Assembly (NCBI RefSeq): GCF_004912275.1
Contig: NZ_STGY01000032.1
Span: forward strand, 25,389 to 89,388
DNA from: Glycomyces buryatensis
Lineage (GTDB): Bacteria > Actinomycetota > Actinomycetes > Mycobacteriales > Micromonosporaceae
Direction: 5' to 3'
Length of the DNA: 64,000 bases
Of this stretch, positions 26,709 through 36,518 are shown piece by piece. Within the stretch, counting starts at the first letter, position 1; each line of letters opens with the position of its first letter. A program made the position numbers and the translations under genes. The notes beneath the pieces were generated by a model. It searched no databases. It had not been told where the DNA came from and saw only the letters and a list, made by a program, of their open reading frames with translations.

Positions 26709-26754
26709 ACCCTCACAGGCCCGCACAGCGATCGCTGTGCGGGCCTGTGAGGGT
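26709..26754. terminator. Perfect 46-bp palindrome downstream of the NUDIX gene
   Basis: Arms of 23 bases (start ACCCTCACAGGCCCGCACAG) meet with no loop base left over at CGATCG. It can act as a strong terminator for the NUDIX operon, although no T run follows. Its length and perfection also suit a protein-binding or replication site for the adjacent replication-relaxation gene. Confidence 0.7.
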
Positions 26755-26960
26755 GCGTGGCCCGCACAATCCTCATCTCGGCGGAGTTTTCGAGCGACAC
26801 TCGCGGTCAACGGAAGCGGTCGACTCGGGCTGCTTCCACCGATCGCGAGGAAGGATTCGAGCACGATTCTCTGGAAGTGGGCGATGGCAGGACGGCACCG
26901 CGCTACAGGCGGTGTCGCTGTTCGGCATGTCGCCGCCTCGCCAGCGCGGGGTGGTGGCTG

Positions 26961-27911
26961 ATGACGTCATGGCGTAAACGTGCCCTAGCGGCGGCGTCGT
27001 TGGGCGAGGTCGCGCACCAGTTGACCGACCGGGACCATGCGATCATCGAGCATCTGAGCCGGTTCCGGCTGTTGACCATCAAGCAGTTGGAACGGGTGTT
27101 CTTCGACTCCGCTTCCTCGGCCTACGACCGGATCAAGACGCTGCACGAGAAGGGGCTGCTCGACCGCCGGCGGCCCTCGACGCACGAGGCGTACCGGTAC
27201 TTCCTCGGCTTGCTCGGCCTGAGCCTGGTCCACGCCGCCGCCGTCGCCGACTTCGAGCGCGACCCCGGGATGGACATTTTCGGTAAGCCCGAAAAACCGA
27301 AGCCCGGCAGGACCCCGACGAAGGCGAAGGCCCAGCAGCACGCCGATGCGCTGTTCTTCTCGGCCCACCGCTCACACCTCGAGGGTGTGAACGACTTCTA
27401 CACACGCCTGGCCTACTCCGCCCGCCACAGCCCTGAGACCGAGTTGCGGCACTGGTACGTCGAACACGAGGCCGGGAGCGTATCTCCTGCTTCGGGTCAG
27501 CGCCCGGACGGCTGCTTCGATCTCGCCTTCGATGGACAGGAGCGGGAGTTCTGCTTCGAGTACGACACCGGTACCGAGCCGCTGGACCGGCTCGTGCGCA
27601 AGGTCGACTGGTACAACCGCGAGATCGCCCGGCGCCAGAGCATCGCGCGCAGCCGCGTGAACGAGGGCAGGTTGACCCGCGAGCAAGTCCTCGCCGAGGC
27701 GCCGCCCCGGATAATGCTCATCGAGTTCACCAAACTCGGCCGGGAAGCGAACCTCCACGACCGGCTCGCGACCGCGGGCGGCCTCGGCCTCGTCGCCACC
27801 TCCACGAGCGCCCGCAGCACCGATCCGCTCGGACCCGTGTGGTGGTGCGCCGGTGATTCGCCCGGCGGCATGCGGAGCCTGGCCGAGGTCTACACCTTCC
27901 GACACCTGTAG
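26961..27911 (+). CDS. Replication-relaxation family protein
   Basis: A 316-residue protein matching the replication-relaxation family (PF13814) of actinobacterial plasmids and integrative elements. An N-terminal winged helix (LTDRDHAIIEHLSRFRLLTI, then RIKTLHEKGLLDRR) is followed by a nuclease-like core with RPDGCFDLAFDG, EFCFEYDTGTEPLDRL and RIMLIEFTK. The D...ExD/ExT pattern suits a restriction-like fold. It probably helps the element replicate or transfer. The ATG at 26961 gives the most protein-like N-terminus. Confidence 0.8.
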   Translation: MTSWRKRALAAASLGEVAHQLTDRDHAIIEHLSRFRLLTIKQLERVFFDSASSAYDRIKTLHEKGLLDRRRPSTHEAYRYFLGLLGLSLVHAAAVADFERDPGMDIFGKPEKPKPGRTPTKAKAQQHADALFFSAHRSHLEGVNDFYTRLAYSARHSPETELRHWYVEHEAGSVSPASGQRPDGCFDLAFDGQEREFCFEYDTGTEPLDRLVRKVDWYNREIARRQSIARSRVNEGRLTREQVLAEAPPRIMLIEFTKLGREANLHDRLATAGGLGLVATSTSARSTDPLGPVWWCAGDSPGGMRSLAEVYTFRHL

Positions 27912-28448
27912 TCGCACGGGCCGAGGATGCGGCCGAGGACTCCCGGAACCATGTCCGGGTCCACTCCCGTACCAACCTCCACGAGCAGTCCCGAGACGCC
28001 CCCGGCATCCGCACAACCGTGTTTGCGCAGCTCGCTGCGAATAAAAGCAAGTCGCCGTGCGGGTCCTACTAAATACATTCATATTTACCCCCGAAGCGTC
28101 CTAGGACGACAACGAGCAGCCTCCTATCGGCGTGACACCGCCGCACCTCCGCAACAGGAACCACTCCAGCACTAGCAACATGAGTCACATTCCAGTAACC
28201 TAGGGTGCATCTGAGACCACGGGTGACGGCGCGTCGCCTCCCTTGCACTGGTCAACTCCCACACCACCGCCCGACCGGGCCCGCTCATCACGCCGCCCCG
28301 CACCCGAGGCAGCCGTCAGCCCTCCGCTGCCATCGAGCGTGCTCCGAGGCCGTTCACCCGTCCGAGTCGGAGGCTCGTACCCCCATCGAGTACGAGCTAC
28401 GGTCGCCACCAGGGCCGCCACCTGGTCTTTTACCTGGTGGTGGGGGCG
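27912..28448. other. Intergenic region upstream of the recombinase operon
   Basis: About 537 bases with no convincing gene. CCACCAGG (28406-28413) and CCTGGTGG (28433-28440) form an inverted repeat just before the small gene at 28449 and could be an operator. The stretch 28055-28210 is richer in A+T and may hold the promoter of the recombinase operon. Confidence 0.4.
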
Positions 28449-28646
28449 GTGAGCCGGGTTCCGAAGCGGATTCGGGTCACCGGGGCGCGGCGGGAAGTCA
28501 TCGACACCGACCGGTTGGCCGCACTGCTGCTGCGTGCCGCGCTCCGCCGGGAAACCGGTGATGGTGGCGCGGCAAGCGACGCTGCGGCGGGTGCGGCGGC
28601 CCCTGACAGCGATATAGGCGACGCCAGAGGGGAAACGGCGGCATGA
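28449..28646 (+). CDS. Small protein upstream of the recombinase
   Basis: A 65-residue protein. The basic first half (VPKRIRVTGARREVIDTDRL) could bind DNA; the tail is Ala/Gly/Asp-rich. It overlaps the recombinase start by ATGA, so it is co-translated with it. Position and size fit a regulator of the recombinase, possibly a recombination directionality factor, but no motif proves it. The GTG at 28449 follows a G-rich stretch; a GTG at 28437 is possible. Confidence 0.5.
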   Translation: MSRVPKRIRVTGARREVIDTDRLAALLLRAALRRETGDGGAASDAAAGAAAPDSDIGDARGETAA

Positions 28647-30424
28647 ACGATCAGCAGGCAGAGAATCAGGGCGGGGGCCGGGCGGTGGTGTACCTGCGGG
28701 TGTCTTCCCGCGGACAGGTCGATACCGACTACGACCCCGAAGGCAACTCGATCCCCGCTCAACGCAAAGCCTGCGCGCAGCTCGCGGAGCGCATGGGACT
28801 CACGGTCGTGGACGAGTACGTCGAGCCGGGCAAGTCCGGCCGTTCCATCGACGGGCGGCCCGCATTCCGCAAGATGATGGGCCGCATCCGCAACCAGCAC
28901 GACGTCGACTACGTCATCGTGTACATGCGCTCACGGCTGTTCCGCGACGCCACCGACGCAGGCCTCACCAAACGCGAACTCCGAGGCCTCGGCGTCGCGA
29001 TCCTGTCCGTGAAGGACCCCACCGACGACTCGCCCACCGGGGATCTCATGGCGCACATGGTCGACGGCTTCAACGAGTACCAGTCGCGCGTCTCGGGCCA
29101 GGACATCGCCTACAAGATGGAAGCCAAAGCCGCGCTCGGTGGCACCCCCGGCAAACCCCCGCTGGGCTACCTCAACGTCCGCGAGACCATCGACGGACGC
29201 GAGATCCGCACCATCGCCCTCGATCCCGAACGCGCACCACTGGTGAAGATGCTCTTCGAGCAGTACGACACCGGGCAACGCTCCTTCCCCAAGCTCTGTG
29301 AGCTCGCGACCAGCGCGGGGTTGCGGTCCCGGCCGACGCGCAAGTACCCGGCTGGTTCGCCGCTCTCGATCCGCAAGATCGGTCAGATGCTCCGCGACCG
29401 CTACTACCTCGGCTACGTGACCTTCAACGGCACCGAATACCCCGGCCGACACGAAGCCCTCATCGACACCGCATTGTTCGACAAGGTCCAGACCGTGCTC
29501 TACGAGGAACACGGCGCGGGCGTGCGCGAACGCAAGTGGAACCACTACCTCAAGGGCCTCGTCTGGTGCGGGCGCTGCGGGCGCCGGTTGATCATCGAGC
29601 GCGCCAAATCCAAGACCGGCCGCCTCTACTTCTACTACCTCTGCCTGAGCCGCAACGAGAACGGCTCCTGCGACCTGCCCCGGTTCGCCGTCACCGACGT
29701 CGAGCGCACCGTCGCCGCCCACTACGCCACCATCGCCTTCACACCCGCCGAAGCTGCGAGGACCAGGACCGGTCTCGCCAGCGCTGCCGCCACCGACCAC
29801 AGCACGACGCAGACCCTGCGCCGCAACCTCAAACGCGAACGCACCCGACTCGACGCACTCGAAAACCAGATCATCGAACTGCTCGGCCACCCCGACTGGC
29901 CCACCGAGAAACTCACCGCGAAGATCCAGGACATCCACGTCCAGCGAGAGCGCATCGACGTGCAACTCGCCACAGACTGCACACCGCGTCTCGACCAAGC
30001 CGCGGGCATCGTCACGCCCTTCCTCGACCTCCTTGCCGACCCCCGCGGCCTCTACGAGTCACTCGTCGACGAGGACCGCCGGACGCTCAATACGATCTGC
30101 TTCACCCGGCTCACCCTCGACGCCGACGAGACCAAGGGCCCGGTCATCGCCGCCAGCTCGACGAGCGCGAGCATCACGCCGCTCCTGGCCTACCGGAACC
30201 GGGAACGCGAAAGCGGCACCAGCCCGGAGGCTGGTGCCGCTGACGACAACAATATTCAGACGGCCCTGAGTTCAAGGCCAGACCTTGTCGTGGAGCTGCA
30301 GGGAATCGAACCCTGGTCCTCCGCTGCTTTTGTGAGACTTCTCCGGGTGCAGTCCGCTGTACCTATTATCGAGCCCCACCGATCACACGGACAAGTCGGT
30401 GAGACGGGCTCTATTCGCCGTTGA
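28643..30424 (+). CDS. Large serine recombinase, integrated (split) form
   Basis: The enzyme that inserted this element. The resolvase domain has catalytic Ser21 in YLRVSSRGQ and Arg in YMRSRLFRD. The recombinase domain spans about residues 165-290. A zinc ribbon (WCGRCGRR...CLSRNENGSC, about 303-350) and a coiled coil (about 390-445) follow. Through V-E-L at residues 550-552 (the right core) it looks native. The last 41 residues are read antisense through the 3' end of ssrA, so the natural C-terminal HTH is missing. That HTH lies in frame at the left end of the element (17860-18171). The intact circular gene would encode about 655 residues. Whether the 593-residue integrated form is active is unknown. 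Confidence 0.9.
   Translation: MNDQQAENQGGGRAVVYLRVSSRGQVDTDYDPEGNSIPAQRKACAQLAERMGLTVVDEYVEPGKSGRSIDGRPAFRKMMGRIRNQHDVDYVIVYMRSRLFRDATDAGLTKRELRGLGVAILSVKDPTDDSPTGDLMAHMVDGFNEYQSRVSGQDIAYKMEAKAALGGTPGKPPLGYLNVRETIDGREIRTIALDPERAPLVKMLFEQYDTGQRSFPKLCELATSAGLRSRPTRKYPAGSPLSIRKIGQMLRDRYYLGYVTFNGTEYPGRHEALIDTALFDKVQTVLYEEHGAGVRERKWNHYLKGLVWCGRCGRRLIIERAKSKTGRLYFYYLCLSRNENGSCDLPRFAVTDVERTVAAHYATIAFTPAEAARTRTGLASAAATDHSTTQTLRRNLKRERTRLDALENQIIELLGHPDWPTEKLTAKIQDIHVQRERIDVQLATDCTPRLDQAAGIVTPFLDLLADPRGLYESLVDEDRRTLNTICFTRLTLDADETKGPVIAASSTSASITPLLAYRNRERESGTSPEAGAADDNNIQTALSSRPDLVVELQGIEPWSSAAFVRLLRVQSAVPIIEPHRSHGQVGETGSIRR
30212..30241 (-). terminator. Terminator-like hairpin inside the recombinase gene, serving ssrA
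   Basis: AGCGGCACCAGCC and its perfect complement enclose a four-base loop. On the minus strand the stem is followed by TTTCGCG. It begins 50 bases beyond the 3' end of tmRNA and within recombinase codons 523-533. It can end ssrA transcription that would otherwise run antisense through the recombinase. Confidence 0.7.
30290..30298. repeat. Right attachment core in ssrA
   Basis: GTGGAGCTG. Its complement CAGCTCCA is the 3' acceptor strand of tmRNA. It matches the left core at 17851-17859. Confidence 0.75.
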
Positions 30425-30660
30425 TGTCATTCGATGCCCCAGCGACCAAGACCTCGACCTAGCGTTCTAGATGATGCCGCGAATCCGGAACGAACGCGCT
30501 TCCGGAGCGGCAGAATCACTCTCGCTTAAGCAGCGAGGGCGAATTCAGTGCGTTTTGCGTTGGCACTTATTGGTTTCCAACGTTGGTTAACGAGACATGC
30601 GTTGGCTTCCTCGACCCGCTTCCCTCACATCAACACACGGAGTCGAAACCGATCAGCCCC
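30291..30660 (-). ncRNA. ssrA: tmRNA
   Basis: A 370-nt transfer-messenger RNA that rescues stalled ribosomes and tags their products. The 5' end GGGGCTGATCGGTTTCGACT and the 3' CAGCTCCA pair as the acceptor stem, with one G-U. The T arm GGGTTCGATTCCC is intact. The tag frame (30526-30564, minus) encodes ANAKRTEFALAA followed by TAA, with the LAA end recognised by ClpXP. CCA is not encoded. It lies 91 bases upstream-to-downstream of smpB, its protein partner. The element 17851-30298 ends exactly at its 3' terminus and leaves the RNA intact. Confidence 0.97.
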
Positions 30661-30751
30661 TGGTTGAGGTGAGTTACCCCTGTTTAGTTGTGTCATGGAA
30701 TTCTAGCTCAGTCCAACCGCCCGTCGCGAGCGGATATTCCCACCGCGGGGA

Positions 30752-31255
30752 CTAGCGGCCGCGCTTGAGGGCGGCGCCGGCGGCGCGTTCGATCTCGCGG
30801 TCGGCCTCGCGTTTGGCGATGGCCTGGCGCTTGTCGTAGTTCTTGCGACCCCGGGCCAGACCCAGTTCCATCTTGGCCCAGCCGTTCTCGAAGTACACCG
30901 ACAGCGGCACCAGCGTCAGGCCCGCCTCATCGAGCTTGTTCGCCAGCTTGGCGATCTCGCCGCGGTGCAGCAGGAGCTTGCGGATGCGGCGCGGCGGGTG
31001 GTTCGTCCACGTCCCGTAGTCGTACTCGGGGATGTGGAAGTTGTGGACGCGGGCCTCGCCGTTGTGGATCTCGGCGTAGGCGTCGACGATATTGCCCCGG
31101 CCCTGGCGCAGCGCCTTGACCTCGGTCCCCGAGAGGACCATCCCGGCGTCGTAGGTGTCCAGGATGTCGTAGTCGTGGCGCGCCTTCCGGTTCGACGTCA
31201 CGACCGTGCGCTCGGGGCCGGAGTGCTTGACCTTTTCCTGCTTCTTCTTGGACAC
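30752..31255 (-). CDS. smpB: SsrA-binding protein SmpB
   Basis: A 167-residue OB-fold protein that binds tmRNA and delivers it to stalled ribosomes. [39 protein letters not shown] and [20 protein letters not shown] are canonical; the last is the tail that enters the mRNA channel. The GTG at 31255 starts MSKKKQEK. It is the last protein gene of the ftsE-ftsX-peptidase-smpB set and lies directly upstream of ssrA on the same strand. Confidence 0.97.
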   Translation of the reverse strand: MSKKKQEKVKHSGPERTVVTSNRKARHDYDILDTYDAGMVLSGTEVKALRQGRGNIVDAYAEIHNGEARVHNFHIPEYDYGTWTNHPPRRIRKLLLHRGEIAKLANKLDEAGLTLVPLSVYFENGWAKMELGLARGRKNYDKRQAIAKREADREIERAAGAALKRGR

Positions 31256-31303
31256 GGAGCAAGCTTAACGATCGAACATACGTATGTCGAAGCGAATTAG
31301 CGG

Positions 31304-32539
31304 CTAACGGCACAGGCAGGACGGGAGGTAGCCGAGCGGGTTGACGCGCTCGCCGTTCACACGGACCTCGAAGTGCAGGTGCGCGCCGGTGCTGGCGCCG
31401 GTGGAGCCGACCGCGCCGATGCCCTCGTCACGGCCGACGTGCTCGCCATTGGAGACCCAGATCGCGGACTGGTGGGCGTAGCAGCTGGTGACGCCGCCGC
31501 CGTGGCCGATGCAGGTGAGGTTGCCGTAGCCGCCGTTCCAGCCGGCGTAGACGACGGTGCCGGAGTCGGCGGCGTGGATGGTGGTGCCGGAACCTGCGGC
31601 GAAGTCGGTGCCGCCGTGGAAGCGGGAGGTGCCGTAGATCGGGTGGGTCCGCCAGCCGAAGTCGGAGGACTTCCAGCCGCTGACGGGAACGACCCAGCCG
31701 CCGCCACCGCCGCCAGACGAGGAGCCCCCGGAATCAGAGCCACCGGACGAACCGGAGTCGGCATTGCGCAGCGCGTCGGCCAGCCGCTGCGACTCGGCCT
31801 CCAGCTCCTCGTACTCCGACTGGGCCTCGGACTCGGCCGATTCGGCGACGGCGAGCGCGTCGGCGCGGTCGCCGATGAGGCGGTTCACCTCGTCGCGGGC
31901 GGCCTGCGCCTCGGCGGCCCGTGTCTCGGCCTGCGCCAGGGCGGCCTCGGCGGCCACCTCGGCTTCCGCCGCCTCGGCTTCGGCGACCGCGGCGGTGCCC
32001 TCGGCGTTGGAGGCGATGCGGCGCTGGAGGGTGATCTCCTCGACCGCCTGGTACTTGGACTCGTTGAGGAACTCGAGGTAGGTGAGGCCCTCGACCGCCC
32101 GGGCCGGTTCGCCCGAGGCGAGGATGGCGTCCAGGGTGATCAGTTCGGCGCCCTGGTAGGTGGCCCGGATCGTCGATGCCCTGGCCTCGCGGGCCGCCTC
32201 GACGGCCGCGGCGGCCTCCTCGTATTCGGCCTCGGCCTCGGCCAGCGCCTCCGCGGCGGCGTCGGCCTCCCGCTGGGCCTGGGCCGCTTCGGTTTCGGCG
32301 GCTGCGACGCGCCCCTCGGCGACGTCGATCGCGTCTTCGGCTCCGGGGAGGCGGGCCTCGGTCTCGGCGAGGGTCGCGCCCGCGGCGCGGACCTCGTCGG
32401 AGGCGTCTTCGAGCTGGGCGGCCATCTCGGCCTTCTCGCGTTCGACGCGGTCGAGTTCGGACTGGGATGCGGCCCAGACGGGACTGCTCGCGGCCCCAGC
32501 GATAAGCAGGGCCGCGAGCAGCAATCCGATTCGCCTCAT
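31304..32539 (-). CDS. Secreted M23 peptidase with coiled coil (EnvC-like, FtsEX partner)
   Basis: A 411-residue peptidoglycan hydrolase. A signal peptide (residues 1-24, ending PVWAA) is followed by a long Ala/Glu coiled coil (about 25-245), a Ser/Gly linker and a LytM/M23 domain. The zinc ligands lie in SRFHGGTDFAAG and HLHFEV, with the catalytic His in YAHQSAIW. Placement directly after ftsX strongly suggests that FtsEX activates it during division, as for EnvC and RipC. The coiled coil would be the docking part. Confidence 0.93.
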   Translation of the reverse strand: MRRIGLLLAALLIAGAASSPVWAASQSELDRVEREKAEMAAQLEDASDEVRAAGATLAETEARLPGAEDAIDVAEGRVAAAETEAAQAQREADAAAEALAEAEAEYEEAAAAVEAAREARASTIRATYQGAELITLDAILASGEPARAVEGLTYLEFLNESKYQAVEEITLQRRIASNAEGTAAVAEAEAAEAEVAAEAALAQAETRAAEAQAARDEVNRLIGDRADALAVAESAESEAQSEYEELEAESQRLADALRNADSGSSGGSDSGGSSSGGGGGGWVVPVSGWKSSDFGWRTHPIYGTSRFHGGTDFAAGSGTTIHAADSGTVVYAGWNGGYGNLTCIGHGGGVTSCYAHQSAIWVSNGEHVGRDEGIGAVGSTGASTGAHLHFEVRVNGERVNPLGYLPSCLCR

Positions 32540-32610
32540 AGCGCCCGAATTTAGTCGAGATCCGAACCAAATTTGAGCATTTAGGACATATTAGGCCTAG
32601 CGGGCGAGAG

Positions 32611-33486
32611 CTAGACCTTGATGTTGAACCGCAAGGTGATCCAGGCGGTCACGGCGCTGATGACGGCCGAGATGCCGGCCAGGATCGGCAGCAGCATGAG
32701 CACCGCGGACATCTCGATCTTCGGCATCAGGCTGAACAAGTTCTCGAACTGCCCGTCGATGACCAGGAACTTGGCGGCCACCAGGGTGCCGAAGGCGAAC
32801 AGGGCGCCGATGATGCCGGCGAACACCGCCTCCAGCACGAACGGGGCCTGGACGAACCAGTTCGGGGCGCCGACCAGCTTCATGATCGCGACCTCGCGGC
32901 GCCGCGAGTAGGCGGCGACCTGGATGGTGTTGGCGATCAGCATGAGCGCGGCCACGCCCTGGACGAGGGCGACGACGAGGGTCAGCTTCTGGGCCCCGCC
33001 GAGGATGTCGAAGACCTGCTGGAGGATCTGCTTCTGGTTGGTGGCCTGGTAGACCCCGTCGCGCTCCTGGAACTGGGCGATGAGTTCGGGAGCCTTGTCG
33101 ATGTCTTCCATCTTGACGCGGAAGGCCGCCGGAAGCTGGTCGGCGTTGACGGTCTTCACCAGGTCCGGGGAGTCCTTGAAGGTGTCCTGGAACCGGTCCC
33201 AGGCATCGTCCTTGGACTCGAACTCGGTCCGCGCGACCAGCTCGGACTGGTTCAGCTCCGACTCGATCTGCGCCGTGGTCTCCTCGTCGATCTCGGGGTC
33301 GAGGTAGATGACCACCTCGAGCGAGGTCTGGTAGTACTCCTCGATGACGTCGACCTGGTTGTACAGCAGCAGGGCGGAACCCAGCATGGTCAACGAGACC
33401 GCCATCGTGATGATCATCGCGATGGTCATGGAGATATTGCGCCACAGTCCGAGGAAGACCTCGGACATCACGTACTTCGCGCGCAT
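32611..33486 (-). CDS. ftsX: Cell division protein FtsX
   Basis: A 291-residue permease-like protein with one N-terminal and three C-terminal membrane helices and a large outer loop (about residues 45-170) that contacts the peptidoglycan hydrolase. SEVFLGLWRNISMTIAMIIT and SRRREVAIMKLVGAPNWFV are conserved. With FtsE it transmits ATP hydrolysis to the M23 peptidase encoded downstream. It lies 23 bases after ftsE. Confidence 0.97.
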   Translation of the reverse strand: MRAKYVMSEVFLGLWRNISMTIAMIITMAVSLTMLGSALLLYNQVDVIEEYYQTSLEVVIYLDPEIDEETTAQIESELNQSELVARTEFESKDDAWDRFQDTFKDSPDLVKTVNADQLPAAFRVKMEDIDKAPELIAQFQERDGVYQATNQKQILQQVFDILGGAQKLTLVVALVQGVAALMLIANTIQVAAYSRRREVAIMKLVGAPNWFVQAPFVLEAVFAGIIGALFAFGTLVAAKFLVIDGQFENLFSLMPKIEMSAVLMLLPILAGISAVISAVTAWITLRFNIKV

Positions 33487-33509
33487 GAGCTCTGTTCTCT
33501 GCCTTCCGC

Positions 33510-34190
33510 TTAGCCGTAGACGCCGCGCGACTGGTCGCGCACGATCTGGCCGTTCTCGACCTCGATGACGCGACGGCGCATCTGGTTCACGATGTTGGAG
33601 TCGTGGGTGACCATGACGATGGTGGTACCGGTCCGGCTGATGCGGTCGAGCAGCCGCATGATCTCGATCGAGGTGTCGGGGTCGAGGTTACCGGTGGGCT
33701 CGTCGGCCAGCAGGAGCAGCGGGCGGTTGACGAAGGCGCGGGCCACGGCCACGCGCTGCTGCTCACCGCCGGAGAGCTCGTGGGGGTAGCGGTGCTCCTT
33801 GCCGCCGAGACCGACCAGTTCGAGGACCTCGGGGACGACCCGGCGGGCGACCGACCGGGGCTTGCCGATGACCTCGAGCGCGAACGCGACGTTCTCGGCC
33901 GCGGTGCGGTTGGGGAGGAGCCGGAAGTCCTGGAAGACACAGCCGATGCTGCGCCGGTAGGCCGGCACCTTCCATCGCCGCAACTTGGTCACGTCGATGT
34001 CCCCCACGGCGATCTTGCCCTTGTCGGGGACCTCCTCGCGCAAGAGCAGTTTGATGATCGTGGACTTCCCCGCGCCGGTCGGACCGATGAAGAAGACGAA
34101 CTCTCCTTTGTCGATGAAGACGTTGATGTCTTCGACCGACGGTCGGTTCGATCGGGGGTAGTGCTTGGTTACGCCCTCGAGCTGAATCAC
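33510..34190 (-). CDS. ftsE: Cell division ATP-binding protein FtsE
   Basis: A 226-residue ABC ATPase. Walker A is [14 protein letters not shown], the signature is LSGGEQQR, Walker B is [13 protein letters not shown] and the switch His lies in MVTHDS. It pairs with FtsX at the divisome. The GTG at 34190 is placed seven bases after TAGACT, so the transcript is probably leaderless. Confidence 0.97.
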   Translation of the reverse strand: MIQLEGVTKHYPRSNRPSVEDINVFIDKGEFVFFIGPTGAGKSTIIKLLLREEVPDKGKIAVGDIDVTKLRRWKVPAYRRSIGCVFQDFRLLPNRTAAENVAFALEVIGKPRSVARRVVPEVLELVGLGGKEHRYPHELSGGEQQRVAVARAFVNRPLLLLADEPTGNLDPDTSIEIMRLLDRISRTGTTIVMVTHDSNIVNQMRRRVIEVENGQIVRDQSRGVYG

Positions 34191-34197
34191 GAGGCGG

Positions 34198-34203
34198 AGT
34201 CTA
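34198..34203 (-). promoter_or_regulatory. ftsE: -10 box of the leaderless ftsE promoter
   Basis: TAGACT on the minus strand, seven bases before the ftsE GTG. Confidence 0.5.
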
Positions 34204-34414
34204 ACCGCCGGGCCCGGCAGCCGGACGGGCGGCTCCAGTACACGCGTGGCATACCGAGGTGTTTTGTGTGCATATGTCCCGCCCGTTCAGGGGTAACGAC
34301 ACGATTTCACCCGAACAGGGGAAGCGGGCATGGTCACCCGGCCCGGCCAGAACCGAAATCGGCCCTGAGCGTAACCGGATCGCCACATTGGACGACATAT
34401 TCGGCCGAGTCGAT

Positions 34415-34429
34415 CCTATATGATATAGG
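34415..34429. promoter_or_regulatory. AT-rich palindrome between ftsE and prfB
   Basis: CCTATATGATATAGG is a perfect 7-1-7 palindrome, AT-rich against GC-rich surroundings. It contains TATGAT, a possible plus-strand -10 box six bases before an ATG at 34431 that opens a 24-codon frame ending at 34505. Otherwise the 311-base gap 34191-34501 holds only the ftsE promoter. Confidence 0.4.
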
Positions 34430-34501
34430 CATGCGCCAGACGCGGCGGACCGGTTTCACACCGGTGCCGGGACTGCCGGATTCTCGGGCCGGAAAGGCGG
34501 C

Positions 34502-35617
<1,116 letters not shown>

Positions 35618-35657
35618 AACAGATCAGGGTACGCCTGTATTCGCGCTCATACGAAAC

Positions 35658-35687
35658 GGGACGCTCGGCCGTGTGGCCGGGCGTCCC
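35658..35687. terminator. Hairpin between padR and prfB
   Basis: GGGACGC-TCGGCC and GGCCGG-GCGTCCC pair around GTGT with one internal mismatch. It lies 71 bases after the padR stop on the minus strand and before prfB, so it likely ends the padR transcript. Confidence 0.7.
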
Positions 35688-35758
35688 ATTCTGAGCGGAT
35701 AAGCATGCGAACAGGCATGCTATTGGAAAGGTGTCGAAACGACGGCTAGTGCTTGAAG

Positions 35759-36265
35759 CTAGCCGCGCTTCTTGAGCCAGCTGATCGCCGAGCGGTGGTA
35801 CCCCACGGCGAACTCCATGGCGACGGCCGCACTGGAATCCTCGGCCGCGTAGTCCTTGGCCGCGGCGCGAGCCTCGGCCAGTGCCTCCTGGTGCTGCTCG
35901 GCGGCGTCGGCGTACATCTCCTCGACCGTGTCGGCCGACATGTAGTCGGTGAACGCGGTGCGGAGCGCGACGGGGTCGCGCAGCTGACCGATCCGGGCCG
36001 GCTCGTTGAGCCAGCGGGTGAACGCCCGCTTGCCATTGGCGCTGATGGTGTACGGCACCGATGCGCGCGGGCCGGGCTTACCGACGCGGACGAGTCCGCC
36101 TTCGGCGAGCGCCGGGAGTTCGCGATAGACCTGGGAGCGCGTCATGGTCCAGTACGGACCAAGGCGACGGGTCGCCTCCGCCATGAGTTGCCCACCGGTC
36201 ATTGGACCTTCGTGTAGCAAGCCCAGCAATGCTGCTGAGGTTGCGTTCAATTCTTTTCCTGCCAT
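35759..36265 (-). CDS. PadR-family transcriptional regulator
   Basis: A 168-residue regulator. The winged helix (residues 1-85) has ALLGLLHEGPMTGGQLMAEA and WTMTRSQVYRELPALAEGGL. A C-terminal helical dimer domain follows, rich in Ala/Glu. The ATG at 36265 opens MAGKELNATSA; the frame upstream is not protein-like. No target gene is adjacent, so its regulon is unknown. Confidence 0.92.
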   Translation of the reverse strand: MAGKELNATSAALLGLLHEGPMTGGQLMAEATRRLGPYWTMTRSQVYRELPALAEGGLVRVGKPGPRASVPYTISANGKRAFTRWLNEPARIGQLRDPVALRTAFTDYMSADTVEEMYADAAEQHQEALAEARAAAKDYAAEDSSAAVAMEFAVGYHRSAISWLKKRG

Positions 36266-36518
36266 GCCCGACAGGATGCCATGTGGATGCTCTCCTGACA
36301 AGTGGACAGCTCCAATGTGTCGATTCACCGTCACCGATGTGTGATAGTCCGCGACCTTCGAAAATCGTTGCAAGCCTTACGAATCGGTCAGAATGTGACA
36401 GCGTGGTGCAACATGTGTACAGAGAATTCCAGTCGTGTGATCCCGATCGCGCTCAAGGATTCGGGAACTGTCCGTGGTGCCTTCGCTACAGAGCATTATC
36501 GACTGTTTCAAATCGCAT

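Larger units (their letters stand above)
17851..30298. mobile_element. Integrative element inserted at the 3' end of ssrA
   Basis: A 12.4-kb element is bounded by the direct repeat GTGGAGCTG (17851-17859 and 30290-30298). It carries a large serine recombinase, a replication-relaxation protein, two XRE/NUDIX-type metabolic cassettes, a HEPN-ATPase pair and transposase debris. No conjugation ATPase or relaxase is visible inside, so it is probably mobilisable rather than self-transmissible. The boundary call rests on the repeat and on the recombinase reading frame being restored when the two ends are joined. Content between 19.9 and 22.4 kb is visibly richer in A+T than the rest. Confidence 0.85.
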
